Shown: positions 7,388 to 14,693 of the stretch, piece after piece | Position numbering within the stretch: position 1 is the stretch's first letter | Layout of the letters: every line of letters begins with the position of its first letter | Source: an uncultured Dorea sp. | GTDB taxonomy: Bacteria; Bacillota_A; Clostridia; Lachnospirales; Lachnospiraceae | NCBI GenBank assembly: GCA_948468495.1 | Contig: CAOKJI010000006.1 | Coordinates: 1 to 15,917, forward strand | Direction of reading: 5' to 3' | Length of the DNA: 15,917 nt | Made by a program: the position numbers and the translations under genes | The notes under the pieces: model-generated | The model's database searches: none | The model's input: only the letters and a program-made list of their open reading frames with translations | What the model was told of the DNA's origin: nothing

Positions 7388-7840
7388 CTATATGGTCAAG
7401 TCCGTTTCTTCCTTGTACCGGATTGCCTCCGCAAATACATTGGCAAGCACCTGGCTGAACAGAGCCGCAATAAAAAATACAAGGACAACCACCGCCGTAG
7501 CAGGCGTGGGCACAAGAAATATCTTAATGATAAACGCCGCCGCAATCACAAGGCTTAAACTGGCCATCACCTGCAGGCTCCTCACGTTATCCGGTACAAA
7601 ACACACCCCGTCGATGACTGTCTTCATCATTCTGCGAAGCTGCGCCACAATCATAAGACCGCATACGCCGGATACCGCAAAGACAACTAACATAGAAATA
7701 AAATTATCCGACAATGCCTTTGAATAATATCTTCCCGCCAGCTTTAACGTAAACGGCAGCGTCGCCAAAACAACGATACCGCAGTAAAACATCAAATCCA
7801 AAATAACCTTGGTGAATTTATTCATTCTTTCCTGTTTCAT
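7388..7840 (-). CDS. DUF2975 four-helix membrane protein
   Basis: A 150-residue membrane protein with four predicted helices at about residues 11-30, 48-66, 92-110 and 113-134. Between helices two and three lies QLRRMMKTVIDGVCFVPDN, followed by VRSLQ, matching the conserved loop of DUF2975. Function is unknown; the family is typically paired with a YozG-like HTH protein, and a role in signalling to or sequestering that regulator is plausible but not shown. A GTG at 7870 would add ten residues. The ATG at 7840 is chosen because AAGGAG lies 7 nt upstream of it. It is the first gene of the DUF2975-HTH-membrane protein operon and sits about 120 bp downstream of the mapped promoter. Confidence 0.88.
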   Translation of the reverse strand: MKQERMNKFTKVILDLMFYCGIVVLATLPFTLKLAGRYYSKALSDNFISMLVVFAVSGVCGLMIVAQLRRMMKTVIDGVCFVPDNVRSLQVMASLSLVIAAAFIIKIFLVPTPATAVVVLVFFIAALFSQVLANVFAEAIRYKEETDLTI

Positions 7841-7966
7841 TCTTACACTCCTTTTCCCTCTGCTAATCACTGCAGTTTCTGCTTTTCATATTTTACTTTT
7901 TCATTTCTCACCGTTTCTTATGTTTCCGGGCTGCTATCCGGCCCGTTTTGTATATTCTTCTACTAC

Positions 7967-7995
7967 ACTATATCATCTCTCGAATTGAATTTCAA
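7967..7995 (-). promoter_or_regulatory. sigma-A-like promoter of the DUF2975-HTH-membrane protein operon
   Basis: On the minus strand a -35 TTGAAA (7990-7995) and -10 TATAGT (7967-7972) are separated by 17 bp. The start would be near 7960, giving a leader of about 120 nt that includes a short CGGGC/GCCCG hairpin near 7930-7945. The -35 box lies inside the first ATTG-N5-CAAT repeat, so a protein bound there would occlude or contact RNA polymerase. Confidence 0.7.
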
Positions 7996-8046
7996 TATAT
8001 ATTTATTGTTTTTCAATAAATATATATTGTTTCTCAAAAAAATGAT
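7984..8046. repeat. three tandem 21-bp repeats with ATTG-N5-CAAT palindromes (operator array)
   Basis: Units start at 7984, 8005 and 8026, exactly 21 bp (two helical turns) apart. Each begins with a palindromic core: ATTG-AATTT-CAAT, ATTG-TTTTT-CAAT, ATTG-TTTCT-CAAA. Units one and two match at 17 of 21 positions and units two and three at 16 of 21. The first two cores also create a perfect 16-bp inverted repeat (7993-8008 with 8014-8029, spacer TTTTT). The array covers the -35 box and upstream region of the DUF2975-HTH operon promoter. The spacing suggests cooperative binding of a dimeric regulator on one DNA face; the HTH protein of the same operon is the natural candidate (inference). Confidence 0.65.
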
Positions 8047-8095
8047 ATCCGGGCAAAAGATACTTTACGCCATGCCAAAGTTCTTTGCCCGGATA
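8036..8095 (-). terminator. intrinsic terminator of the sugar operon
   Basis: On the minus strand a perfect 12-bp GC-rich stem (8084-8095 with 8046-8057, core ATCCGGGCAAA/TTTGCCCGGAT) encloses a 26-nt loop that can pair further, and is followed after 3 nt by seven T residues (complement of 8036-8042). It lies about 80 bp beyond the GH42 stop. The T-run falls within the third 21-bp repeat, so the terminator and the operator array of the next operon overlap. Confidence 0.8.
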
Positions 8096-8109
8096 CCCTT
8101 TTCAATCCT

Positions 8110-8142
8110 TCATCCATCCTGTGTTTTAACAAACCAGTACAT
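8110..8142 (-). CDS. possible 10-codon micro-ORF with strong ribosome binding site
   Basis: After the GH42 stop and before the terminator, the minus strand has GGAGGCGGAGGAAGA directly before an ATG, followed by codons for MYWFVKTQDG and TGA. The ribosome binding site is as strong as those of the real genes, but the peptide is so short that coding status cannot be judged from one sequence. It could also be chance. Confidence 0.2.
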   Translation of the reverse strand: MYWFVKTQDG

Positions 8143-8176
8143 TCTTCCTCCGCCTCCGCGGCTGGATTTTCAATTT

Positions 8177-10348
8177 CTAATGCTTCAAGCACAATACATC
8201 TGATTCGTTTTTTCTAATATTAATCGTAAAATGTACCTCCCCATTTCTCCTCTCAAAGAAATACCGCTCATTATTCACTATACTCTGAATCCCTGTTACC
8301 TCTCTTTCCAGACGCAGCACCACATCAACCCGGCGCTCGGTCTTCCCGCTGTATGGATAATTTCCCGTATAAGAACTTGTAACAATTAAAAAGGATTCCT
8401 TTTCTCCATTGAGAACCGCTCCGTCCACTTCTCTGAAATGCTGCTGGCTAAAGTAGAGCTCAACCTGAGACCGCACGCCCTTTTCTTCCAGAACAGGAAT
8501 CAGTACATCTCCCAGCAGCGACGACGATTCTTCCAAATACGCCGCATCCGGATGAGTCGCAAAGTAAATTGCCTGCCCTTTTCCGTAATGATTTCTCGTA
8601 ACCGCAGGCATATCATCCGAAAATCTGGCCATTACCTGTACCTGATGATTCCATATTTTCAGATTTTCCTTATGCCAGTATCCCTTATAATTTTTCCTTT
8701 TAAATGTAATATCCGGCATGACGTCAGACACCGCTTCTCTGGCGTCTAGTCCAAATACTTCCTGAAGTCCGAAACAGGGCATTTTGTGATTATACCAGCC
8801 ATATGTTCCAAGCATTCCCAGCCTCGCCGTACCGACAAGCGTTCCTCCCTGACTTACATAACTTTGCAAACAGTCCGCCATCTCTTCTGTCACATAGGAA
8901 AAGAACGGAAGATACACCATTTCATACCGCGCCAGACAGGTGCTTTCTACTTCTCCCAAATCAACAAAGTCCACCTGATAATAATTATCCCAGAAAACCC
9001 TGTACGCTCCCCTTAATGCCTTCAGCAGAAAATGCTCCTGGTCTATGCCTTTCAGTATGATAGCGTTTTCTTTACTGACAGCAATTGCAATTTTAGCCTT
9101 CTCCGTCTTCCCCTGCGCTATCGTTTCTTGCATGCGCGCCAGAATCTTCCCGATTCTTTCCGCGCTTTCCAGGCGTTCCGTAGGATTTCCGTCCAAATCC
9201 ACCAGACCGCCCCAATGAATCGGCTGAAAATCCCATTCCCGAAATCCCTGATAGAGACACATCTTCGCTCCATGGGAAACCGCATCCAGAATATTATGGA
9301 ACAAATCTTTCCCTGTCACATTACGATTCGGTCCCAGCACCCAGCCGTTAATCGGTCCGCTCTCCGTCTCAAGCAGCCAGTAATCCCTGCCTGCAGCCTC
9401 GGCGGCGCTCCTCCCCATATCCAGACACATCGAAGAAAATTCCGGCCGTTTCTCAACTTTATTTCCGCTTCCGGGATAGATGTCATAGCCAATCACATCC
9501 ACCGCCTCCGCCATCCCAAACTGATCCAGTCCCATCAAAACTCCCATGGGGTCCTGTGATTTCAGGAAAAAAATATTCGTAGTTGTCAGATGTTTCGTAT
9601 CATATTCTTTTATTAATTCATTCTGCCACTTTACGAAATTCACCGTATTTTCCATCCAGAACAGACGCCAGTCCAGCCATCTTGTAACGCTCGCCCATGC
9701 GAAAGGAAGCGCCTTCGGAGGTTCTATCTCTTCAAAATCCTTATGTCTGGTATGGGTCGCTCCCCAGCTATACGCCTTATTTAAACTCTCTATATCTGTA
9801 TACTTATCCTTCAGCCATTTCCGAAACTTAATACAGGAGGGTTCATTATAGCAGTATACGTCGATTCCCTTCCCATCCAGAGGCATAAACGGAAAAGAAA
9901 TCTCATTATGAATCTGATAAGCATACAGCGCCCCATGATTCCTGTATCTGGTCACCAATGCTGTCAGATACTTCCGGGCAGCCTTCAGATATTCCGGGTG
10001 GTCAAAACACGCCCAGGAATACGAAGCGTTACATGGATACTGCTCGCCATGATGATTCATAATATTCATATCAGGAAATTCCCGGTGAAGCCAGTACGGC
10101 GGCGAAGCCGTACCGGTTCCCAGCAATATTTTCATTTCATATTTCTCACACAGCGCGAAGAACTCGTCCAGCCATTCAAACTCGTACTTCCCGCGCTCCG
10201 GCTCTATCTGGTCCCATGAACAGAATAATTCCGCCGTCCGAATCAGAGATATTCCGCATTTTTTCATATTCTGCAGGTCTCTTTCCCAGTCTTCTCTCTT
10301 CTGAACGAGAGGATAATATCCGGCCGCATAGTTTGGTGCAGTAGTCAT
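8177..10348 (-). CDS. GH42 family glycosidase (beta-galactosidase type)
   Basis: A 723-residue cytosolic glycoside hydrolase of family 42; known activities are beta-galactosidase, alpha-L-arabinopyranosidase and beta-D-fucosidase. It begins like other members (YAAGYYPLV). The (beta/alpha)8 barrel covers about 1-370, a trimerisation-like Rossmann domain about 415-620, and a small beta domain the C-terminus. The proton donor is E149 in QIHNEIS and the probable nucleophile E327 in LLETESGP, whose neighbourhood (usually ME-Q-P-GP) is diverged. There is no signal peptide, so it acts on imported substrate. An upstream in-frame ATG at 10396 adds 16 residues but lacks a ribosome binding site; AGGAAGAGAG lies 3 nt before the chosen ATG. 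It is the last gene of the operon, 48 bp after PTS IIC. Exact substrate unknown. Confidence 0.9.
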   Translation of the reverse strand: MTTAPNYAAGYYPLVQKREDWERDLQNMKKCGISLIRTAELFCSWDQIEPERGKYEFEWLDEFFALCEKYEMKILLGTGTASPPYWLHREFPDMNIMNHHGEQYPCNASYSWACFDHPEYLKAARKYLTALVTRYRNHGALYAYQIHNEISFPFMPLDGKGIDVYCYNEPSCIKFRKWLKDKYTDIESLNKAYSWGATHTRHKDFEEIEPPKALPFAWASVTRWLDWRLFWMENTVNFVKWQNELIKEYDTKHLTTTNIFFLKSQDPMGVLMGLDQFGMAEAVDVIGYDIYPGSGNKVEKRPEFSSMCLDMGRSAAEAAGRDYWLLETESGPINGWVLGPNRNVTGKDLFHNILDAVSHGAKMCLYQGFREWDFQPIHWGGLVDLDGNPTERLESAERIGKILARMQETIAQGKTEKAKIAIAVSKENAIILKGIDQEHFLLKALRGAYRVFWDNYYQVDFVDLGEVESTCLARYEMVYLPFFSYVTEEMADCLQSYVSQGGTLVGTARLGMLGTYGWYNHKMPCFGLQEVFGLDAREAVSDVMPDITFKRKNYKGYWHKENLKIWNHQVQVMARFSDDMPAVTRNHYGKGQAIYFATHPDAAYLEESSSLLGDVLIPVLEEKGVRSQVELYFSQQHFREVDGAVLNGEKESFLIVTSSYTGNYPYSGKTERRVDVVLRLEREVTGIQSIVNNERYFFERRNGEVHFTINIRKNESDVLCLKH

Positions 10349-10351
10349 AAT

Positions 10352-10361
10352 CTCTCTTCCT
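10352..10361 (-). promoter_or_regulatory. ribosome binding site deciding the GH42 start
   Basis: AGGAAGAGAG on the minus strand, 3 nt upstream of the ATG at 10346-10348 (AAGGAA lies about 8 nt upstream). Nothing comparable precedes the earlier in-frame ATG at 10394-10396, which abuts the PTS IIC stop codon. Confidence 0.7.
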
Positions 10362-10396
10362 TTCCATTGTCTCAGCCTTATATCTGATACTGCCAT

Positions 10397-11707
10397 TTAT
10401 CCGAAAAACCCCGCAAACCAGGAAGTAATTCCCGAAAACCATGAGAAATCGTTGCCGCCGTACAACTGATTAAATCCTGCAGCCGTATCAAGCGTTAAAC
10501 CGATAGAACCTACTACCAGGAATATCATCAGAACGCCGCCAATTGCCGACGCTGTAATCGCCGCCGCCCGGCCCCCTTCCTGATTGGCAAATACCGCCGC
10601 CGGCGCCACATCGAAGAAACATGCTACCGTCAGAGGGATGACCGCATATGCCATAGTTCCTGTCGCCGCCATTACAACAATCGTCAAAATACTCGTAATC
10701 ATGCTCACAACAAAACCCAGCAGCATAGAATTGGGCGCATAAGGGAAAATCATCGGAATATCCAGCGCCGGTACTGCATTCGGGATTAATTTCTCACTAA
10801 TCCCCTTAAACGCCGGAATAATCTCTCCCAGCATCATACGAACGCCCGTCAGAAGAATCGTAAGGCCCGCGCCGAAATTCATGCCGGCTATAACGCTGAA
10901 ACTAATCAAATCATACTGCATGCCGCCGATTGTAGCGATACTTCCGATGGCGCCGCCAAACACTTCTGCTCTTGCCTCCGCTCCGATAATCAGTCCGACA
11001 ATGATATACGTAACTGCTATAACCAGCCCGGAGGCTACGGTTGTATCCCTGAAAAAATCCAGTCCTTTCGGAATATTCATCTCTTCCGCCGACTTGCTTT
11101 TGCCCCGGAACAGCCGCCCAATCCCGGCGCCAATCAGGCAATAAATCCCGGCCGAATGCCCGATTGTAAAATCATCGGAACCAGAAAGTTTCTTTACAAA
11201 AGGCCGAAGAATCGCCGGAGACAAAATGATGTAGAGAGATAAGATGACAGTAGCAAAAATGATTAACGGCGCTCCTGTCAGTCCTCCCTGTACTCCGGCA
11301 GCTACAGATAAGTATGCCATCCAGAAATAGATATGGCCGGTCAGGTAAATATTCTTTAACGGCGTAAATTTCGCCACCAGCAAATTAATCACAAAGGACA
11401 GCGCAAGCGCCATTCCAATCTCAGCGCCAAACTCCGCTAATACCTCCCAGCAAATATTGGCGTCAAATTGTCCGGACTCCGGAAGCTGGTACAGCGTAGC
11501 AAAAGCGCTGGCAAGGGGCGACGCTGCAGCCGTAATAAAATTAACGCCTACGAATAGAATAATGACCCCCATAATGGTTTTCGCCGTTCCTTTTATAATA
11601 TCCCCAAATTCTTTTTTCAGTAAAATCAAGCCGGCCAGAGCTATAATTCCCATAAAAAACGGCGGCTGTTTAAAAATATTCGTACCTAAATAAGTTAAAA
11701 CTTCCAT
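10397..11707 (-). CDS. PTS system EIIC, ascorbate (UlaA/SgaT) type
   Basis: A 436-residue membrane permease of the phosphotransferase system. It matches the UlaA branch of the AG superfamily in length and landmarks: IIKGTAKTIMG at 37-47, LTGHIYF at 122-128 and the FTIGHSAG loop with H184 (UlaA has SIGHQQQF there), then GEIIPAFKG.SEKLIPNAVPALD and IFPYAPNSMLLGF in the C-half. About ten to eleven membrane helices are visible. It would import and, with IIA and IIB, phosphorylate a sugar or sugar derivative. UlaA itself takes L-ascorbate, but the ascorbate genes UlaD and UlaF are absent here, so the substrate is probably different. It starts 4 nt after the EIIB stop and is followed by the GH42 gene. 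Confidence 0.92.
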   Translation of the reverse strand: MEVLTYLGTNIFKQPPFFMGIIALAGLILLKKEFGDIIKGTAKTIMGVIILFVGVNFITAAASPLASAFATLYQLPESGQFDANICWEVLAEFGAEIGMALALSFVINLLVAKFTPLKNIYLTGHIYFWMAYLSVAAGVQGGLTGAPLIIFATVILSLYIILSPAILRPFVKKLSGSDDFTIGHSAGIYCLIGAGIGRLFRGKSKSAEEMNIPKGLDFFRDTTVASGLVIAVTYIIVGLIIGAEARAEVFGGAIGSIATIGGMQYDLISFSVIAGMNFGAGLTILLTGVRMMLGEIIPAFKGISEKLIPNAVPALDIPMIFPYAPNSMLLGFVVSMITSILTIVVMAATGTMAYAVIPLTVACFFDVAPAAVFANQEGGRAAAITASAIGGVLMIFLVVGSIGLTLDTAAGFNQLYGGNDFSWFSGITSWFAGFFG

Positions 11708-11711
11708 CAGT

Positions 11712-12017
11712 CTATTCCCCTTTCTCCTGCTGCATTGCGCGAACCACTTCTACACACTTCTCTTTAATCTCTTCCAAATTCATAAAGTTCCCGATGACTA
11801 TCAAAGGCGCTTTCACTCTATTCTCCAACTGCCCGGCAATTTCTCTTGAGCAAACAACCAGATCCGCCGCAGCCCCCGCAGCCGTAGTCACATCCAGATG
11901 TTCCACTTCCGCGTCTAAGTTATTTTCCTTCAGCACCTTTTCTATATTCATGCCAAGTATTAAACTGGTTCCCACTCCAAATCCGCACACTGCCAGAATC
12001 TTTATCCTTTTCCGCAT
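11712..12017 (-). CDS. PTS system EIIB, ascorbate/galactitol type
   Basis: A 101-residue cytosolic phosphocarrier of the PTS lactose/cellobiose-like IIB fold. The phospho-cysteine is C11 in the P-loop VCGFGVGTS (10-18), which is the signature of the UlaB/GatB group. It would take phosphate from IIA and pass it to the sugar carried by IIC. Length is standard. AAGGGG lies about 8 nt from the ATG, inside the end of the EIIA gene, which stops only 4 nt upstream. The tight IIA-IIB-IIC order implies a dedicated, co-translated transporter. Confidence 0.93.
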   Translation of the reverse strand: MRKRIKILAVCGFGVGTSLILGMNIEKVLKENNLDAEVEHLDVTTAAGAAADLVVCSREIAGQLENRVKAPLIVIGNFMNLEEIKEKCVEVVRAMQQEKGE

Positions 12018-12021
12018 AATT

Positions 12022-12474
12022 CTATCCCCTTCCCTGTTTTTCCAATATTGTCTTAATCTCCTCTGTATGATTGCTTTCCATTAGTATCTGCAAATCGTCC
12101 GGATTCATCAGCATCGCCGCCAAATCCCGCAGAATCTCCAGATGCGCTCCGTTATCCGTCGTTGCAAACATAAATACCAATTTTACCGGATCATTACATT
12201 CACTTCCAAATTCCACCGGTTCTTTTAACCGAATCATCTGTATACAGGTTTCCTTAACAGTCTTATCCGGTCTGGAATGGGCCAGCGCTACTCCCGGCAT
12301 AATCACAATATACGGCCCCAGCTCCATCACCGCTTTTATCGTATTTTCAACGTAAGCCGCCTCAATTTTTCCTTCTCTTACCAGAAGTTTCCCGGCTCTT
12401 CTCAGCGCGTCCTGCCAGTCCTCTGCAAATACGTCTAATTCTACTTTATCTGCATTTAGAAATTCTGAAATCAT
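12022..12474 (-). CDS. PTS system EIIA, mannitol/fructose/ascorbate type
   Basis: A 150-residue PTS IIA protein of the type-2 (mannitol/fructose, UlaC) fold. The phosphorylated histidine is H66 in GVALAHSRPD, and the MPGVALAH context with a preceding AVMELGPYIVI is characteristic. It relays phosphate from HPr to EIIB. Its start codon overlaps the epimerase stop as ATGA (12471-12474), which indicates translational coupling. AGGAGG lies 6 nt upstream of the ATG. Confidence 0.93.
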   Translation of the reverse strand: MISEFLNADKVELDVFAEDWQDALRRAGKLLVREGKIEAAYVENTIKAVMELGPYIVIMPGVALAHSRPDKTVKETCIQMIRLKEPVEFGSECNDPVKLVFMFATTDNGAHLEILRDLAAMLMNPDDLQILMESNHTEEIKTILEKQGRG

Positions 12475-13322
12475 GTTATCCCTCCTTCCAATATTTCAGA
12501 CAGATACTTGTATGCCGCCTCTGCATTTTCGTACACCGTTTTTCCCATGCTTCTCCAGATACAGGATTCATTGCCGGCTTCCGTATCAGGCAGAATGAAA
12601 TTCTCTACCATAAGGCAGCGCTCATAAGATATCTCGTCCAGCGCAGATTTTATCTGTTGAAAATCAATACTGCCGGTCCCCGGCGCACACCGGTTGTTAT
12701 CGCACAGATGAACATGAAAGATATCTTTTCCTCCCAGCAAAACAGCCCGCTTGATATCAGCCTCCTCTATATGAGCATGAAACGTATCAAAATGCAGCTT
12801 CACATTATCTTTTCCAATCTGGCGGATAAATGCAAGCCCCTCCTGAATCGTATTCATAAAATAGCTTTCATACCGGTTCAGAATCTCCAATGAAAGTGTG
12901 ATTCCCAATTTTTCTGCATAATCGGCCGCCTTTGAAAGACTTTCCATCGCCCACTTATAATTTTCCGCCGCCTCTGTTCTAGGTTTTTTCAATCCCCATG
13001 GGGCATACAGTACGCCGCCTAAGCAGTCTGCTTCCAGCTCGCCGGCAATCTCAATACACTTCATCAGCCGTTTCATTCCCTGTTGTCTGACTTCTTCCTG
13101 TTCAGAAGAGGGGTCTTCTCTCTCGTTCATTCCCGTACCGCAGGTACACGAAATATGGTACTCTTTTAAGAGTTTTTTCGCTCTTTTTTTGTCATAATCT
13201 TCCGGATACATAAGAGGAAACTCTACCGCCTGATATCCTGTTTTTACCGCATGTGGAATATAATCAAAACCGCAATCCTTCCAGTCTGCCGTATAGGAAG
13301 ATAAATGTATTCCCAGTTTCAT
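12471..13322 (-). CDS. ketose 3-epimerase, D-tagatose/D-psicose 3-epimerase family (AP-endonuclease-2 TIM barrel)
   Basis: A 283-residue TIM-barrel isomerase. The metal ligands of the Agrobacterium D-psicose 3-epimerase (E150, D183, H209, E244) and its substrate residues (E156, H186, R215) are all present at a constant offset of four: E146, D179, H205, E240 and E152, H182, R211. The motifs are SLEILNRYESY, LHFDTFHAHIEE, HVHLCDNNR and LMVENF. This strongly supports C3 epimerisation of a free ketose; phosphoketose epimerases such as UlaE share the fold but are less alike in these motifs (from memory). It lies 18 bp after the isomerase gene and overlaps EIIA by 4 bp, so it probably acts on the ketose made by the isomerase. 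Confidence 0.88.
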   Translation of the reverse strand: MKLGIHLSSYTADWKDCGFDYIPHAVKTGYQAVEFPLMYPEDYDKKRAKKLLKEYHISCTCGTGMNEREDPSSEQEEVRQQGMKRLMKCIEIAGELEADCLGGVLYAPWGLKKPRTEAAENYKWAMESLSKAADYAEKLGITLSLEILNRYESYFMNTIQEGLAFIRQIGKDNVKLHFDTFHAHIEEADIKRAVLLGGKDIFHVHLCDNNRCAPGTGSIDFQQIKSALDEISYERCLMVENFILPDTEAGNESCIWRSMGKTVYENAEAAYKYLSEILEGGIT

Positions 13323-13340
13323 TCTGTCACCTCTCTTTCT

Positions 13341-14675
13341 CTATATGGTTACCAGTTGTATGTCCATCCATTTTGCCAGCTCCCGCATCTGAGCGTCTAC
13401 ATCCGCATGAACAATACCATAGTGCTGCTCAAAGCCGTTTTCTATAATTACCTCAAGCGCCTTTTCAAAGCCGGCGTCCAGACGGATATCGGTCTGAACT
13501 CCTAATAATTCCCTGTCAGTCTTCACTCCCGTCCCTCCGGCAAGGAACATTGCGTAATGTTCCTCCTGTTCTGAAAGTTTGCACATAGACAAGCGTCCTT
13601 CCTTCATCTCATATTGTACCCCGACGCCAATGCCGTTTCTCATGGTTGCCTGCTCCACATATCGGACCTCTTCCGGCTCCTTCGCAAGACCCTCCGGCCC
13701 AAATCCGCAATGCCAGGCCTTAACGCCTCCCATGTCAGGAGAGGCAACCAAATCTGCAAAAAATACACTTTTCCCGGTAATCCTTCTCAGAATATCCATT
13801 GTCGCAAGGCCTGTTATATCCCCTTCGCAGCAAGCAGTAATCCCTTCGTCATTCAGCCAAGACAGCGCTCCGCAGCCCGCGCACTGATAGATACTTTGCA
13901 GTTCCGGCCAGCACTTCATCGTAAGCCCCTCTATATCATGTTCCCGTACATAGTCTAATATAGCCAGCTTTAAACGCACAGACCGTTCCAGCATCACATC
14001 CGCAGCTCCCAGCGACATCTTTTCTCTGAGTTCTGCCAGACATTTATATACTCTCTCTTCTTCTATGCATCCTGCCGATTCGAGCACAGAAGCCAGCGAC
14101 ACATACTCGATTTCCGGTCCCACCTGTTTCCGGAATCTCAATTCATCTACGGCACACCGGTAAAATCCCGGCGCACGCCCGCCGATAACGGCATATTTCG
14201 CACGCCGTAATTCTCCTTTAATCCGAATAGCATCTAAAAATATGGTTACCTTTTCCCGAACCTTTTCGTCCCGAAAGTCCCCGTATCCATAGCTGAATTT
14301 CTTCCCAAGCTTTTTTAAGTAACTCGTCATCATAACCATCCCTGTCAGGGAATTAAGCGGAATCGTCGGCCATGACTCTACAATCGGATCATTGAACCCC
14401 CATACAAACACTGGAACATCCTCTAATCCCATGAGCAGCTCCATGAACATATTCCCCTGGGCAAATGTACCAATCTGTACAATCAGCGCATCCGGCCTGT
14501 CCGCCTGAAGCCGCTGAATTGCCGCCGCATTTGCTTCATTTTCCAGAATAAGCTTCTCGATTGCCAGAAGTTCATATGGGAATCCTTCCAGCCATCGCAC
14601 TGTTTCATCCAAATATCCCTGTGCAATATGATAGCAATTTACCGCGGCGCCATAAGAAATCAATCCTATTTTCAT
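13341..14675 (-). CDS. L-fucose/L-arabinose isomerase family protein
   Basis: A 444-residue protein of the two-domain fucose/arabinose-isomerase-like family, which interconverts aldoses and ketoses with Mn2+. The N-terminal part (DALIVQIGTFAQGN, FVWGFNDP) is a Rossmann-like domain. The C-terminal half carries probable metal/catalytic residues: E258 in CWPELQ, E284-D286 in CCEGDITG, and H322 in WHCGFGP, plus H418/H423 near the end. The PEL, CEGD and HCG motifs are typical of the family. It is shorter than classical FucI (about 590 aa) and belongs to the broad group that includes sulfoquinovose isomerase and other sugar isomerases, so the substrate cannot be named. AGGAGG is about 9 nt upstream. 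It lies between aldolase (18 bp) and epimerase (18 bp). Confidence 0.86.
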   Translation of the reverse strand: MKIGLISYGAAVNCYHIAQGYLDETVRWLEGFPYELLAIEKLILENEANAAAIQRLQADRPDALIVQIGTFAQGNMFMELLMGLEDVPVFVWGFNDPIVESWPTIPLNSLTGMVMMTSYLKKLGKKFSYGYGDFRDEKVREKVTIFLDAIRIKGELRRAKYAVIGGRAPGFYRCAVDELRFRKQVGPEIEYVSLASVLESAGCIEEERVYKCLAELREKMSLGAADVMLERSVRLKLAILDYVREHDIEGLTMKCWPELQSIYQCAGCGALSWLNDEGITACCEGDITGLATMDILRRITGKSVFFADLVASPDMGGVKAWHCGFGPEGLAKEPEEVRYVEQATMRNGIGVGVQYEMKEGRLSMCKLSEQEEHYAMFLAGGTGVKTDRELLGVQTDIRLDAGFEKALEVIIENGFEQHYGIVHADVDAQMRELAKWMDIQLVTI

Positions 14676-14693
14676 TCCTTTCCACCTCCTCTC

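Noticed and set aside
8096..8176. CRISPR or tRNA in the GH42-DUF2975 gap
   Set aside because: The 21-bp repeats are AT-rich, contiguous and at a promoter, with no spacers; no cloverleaf sequence was found.
9032..9559. 175-codon open frame on the plus strand
   Set aside because: Antisense to the GH42 coding region, with composition of a shadow frame and no motif.
10349..10396. N-terminal extension of GH42 from the ATG at 10396
   Set aside because: No ribosome binding site precedes it, while a strong one precedes the ATG at 10348, where the family's normal N-terminus begins.
10397..13322. L-ascorbate (ula) utilisation operon
   Set aside because: The PTS is of Ula type, but there is no UlaD decarboxylase, UlaF or UlaG, and the epimerase resembles ketose 3-epimerases, so ascorbate is not supported.
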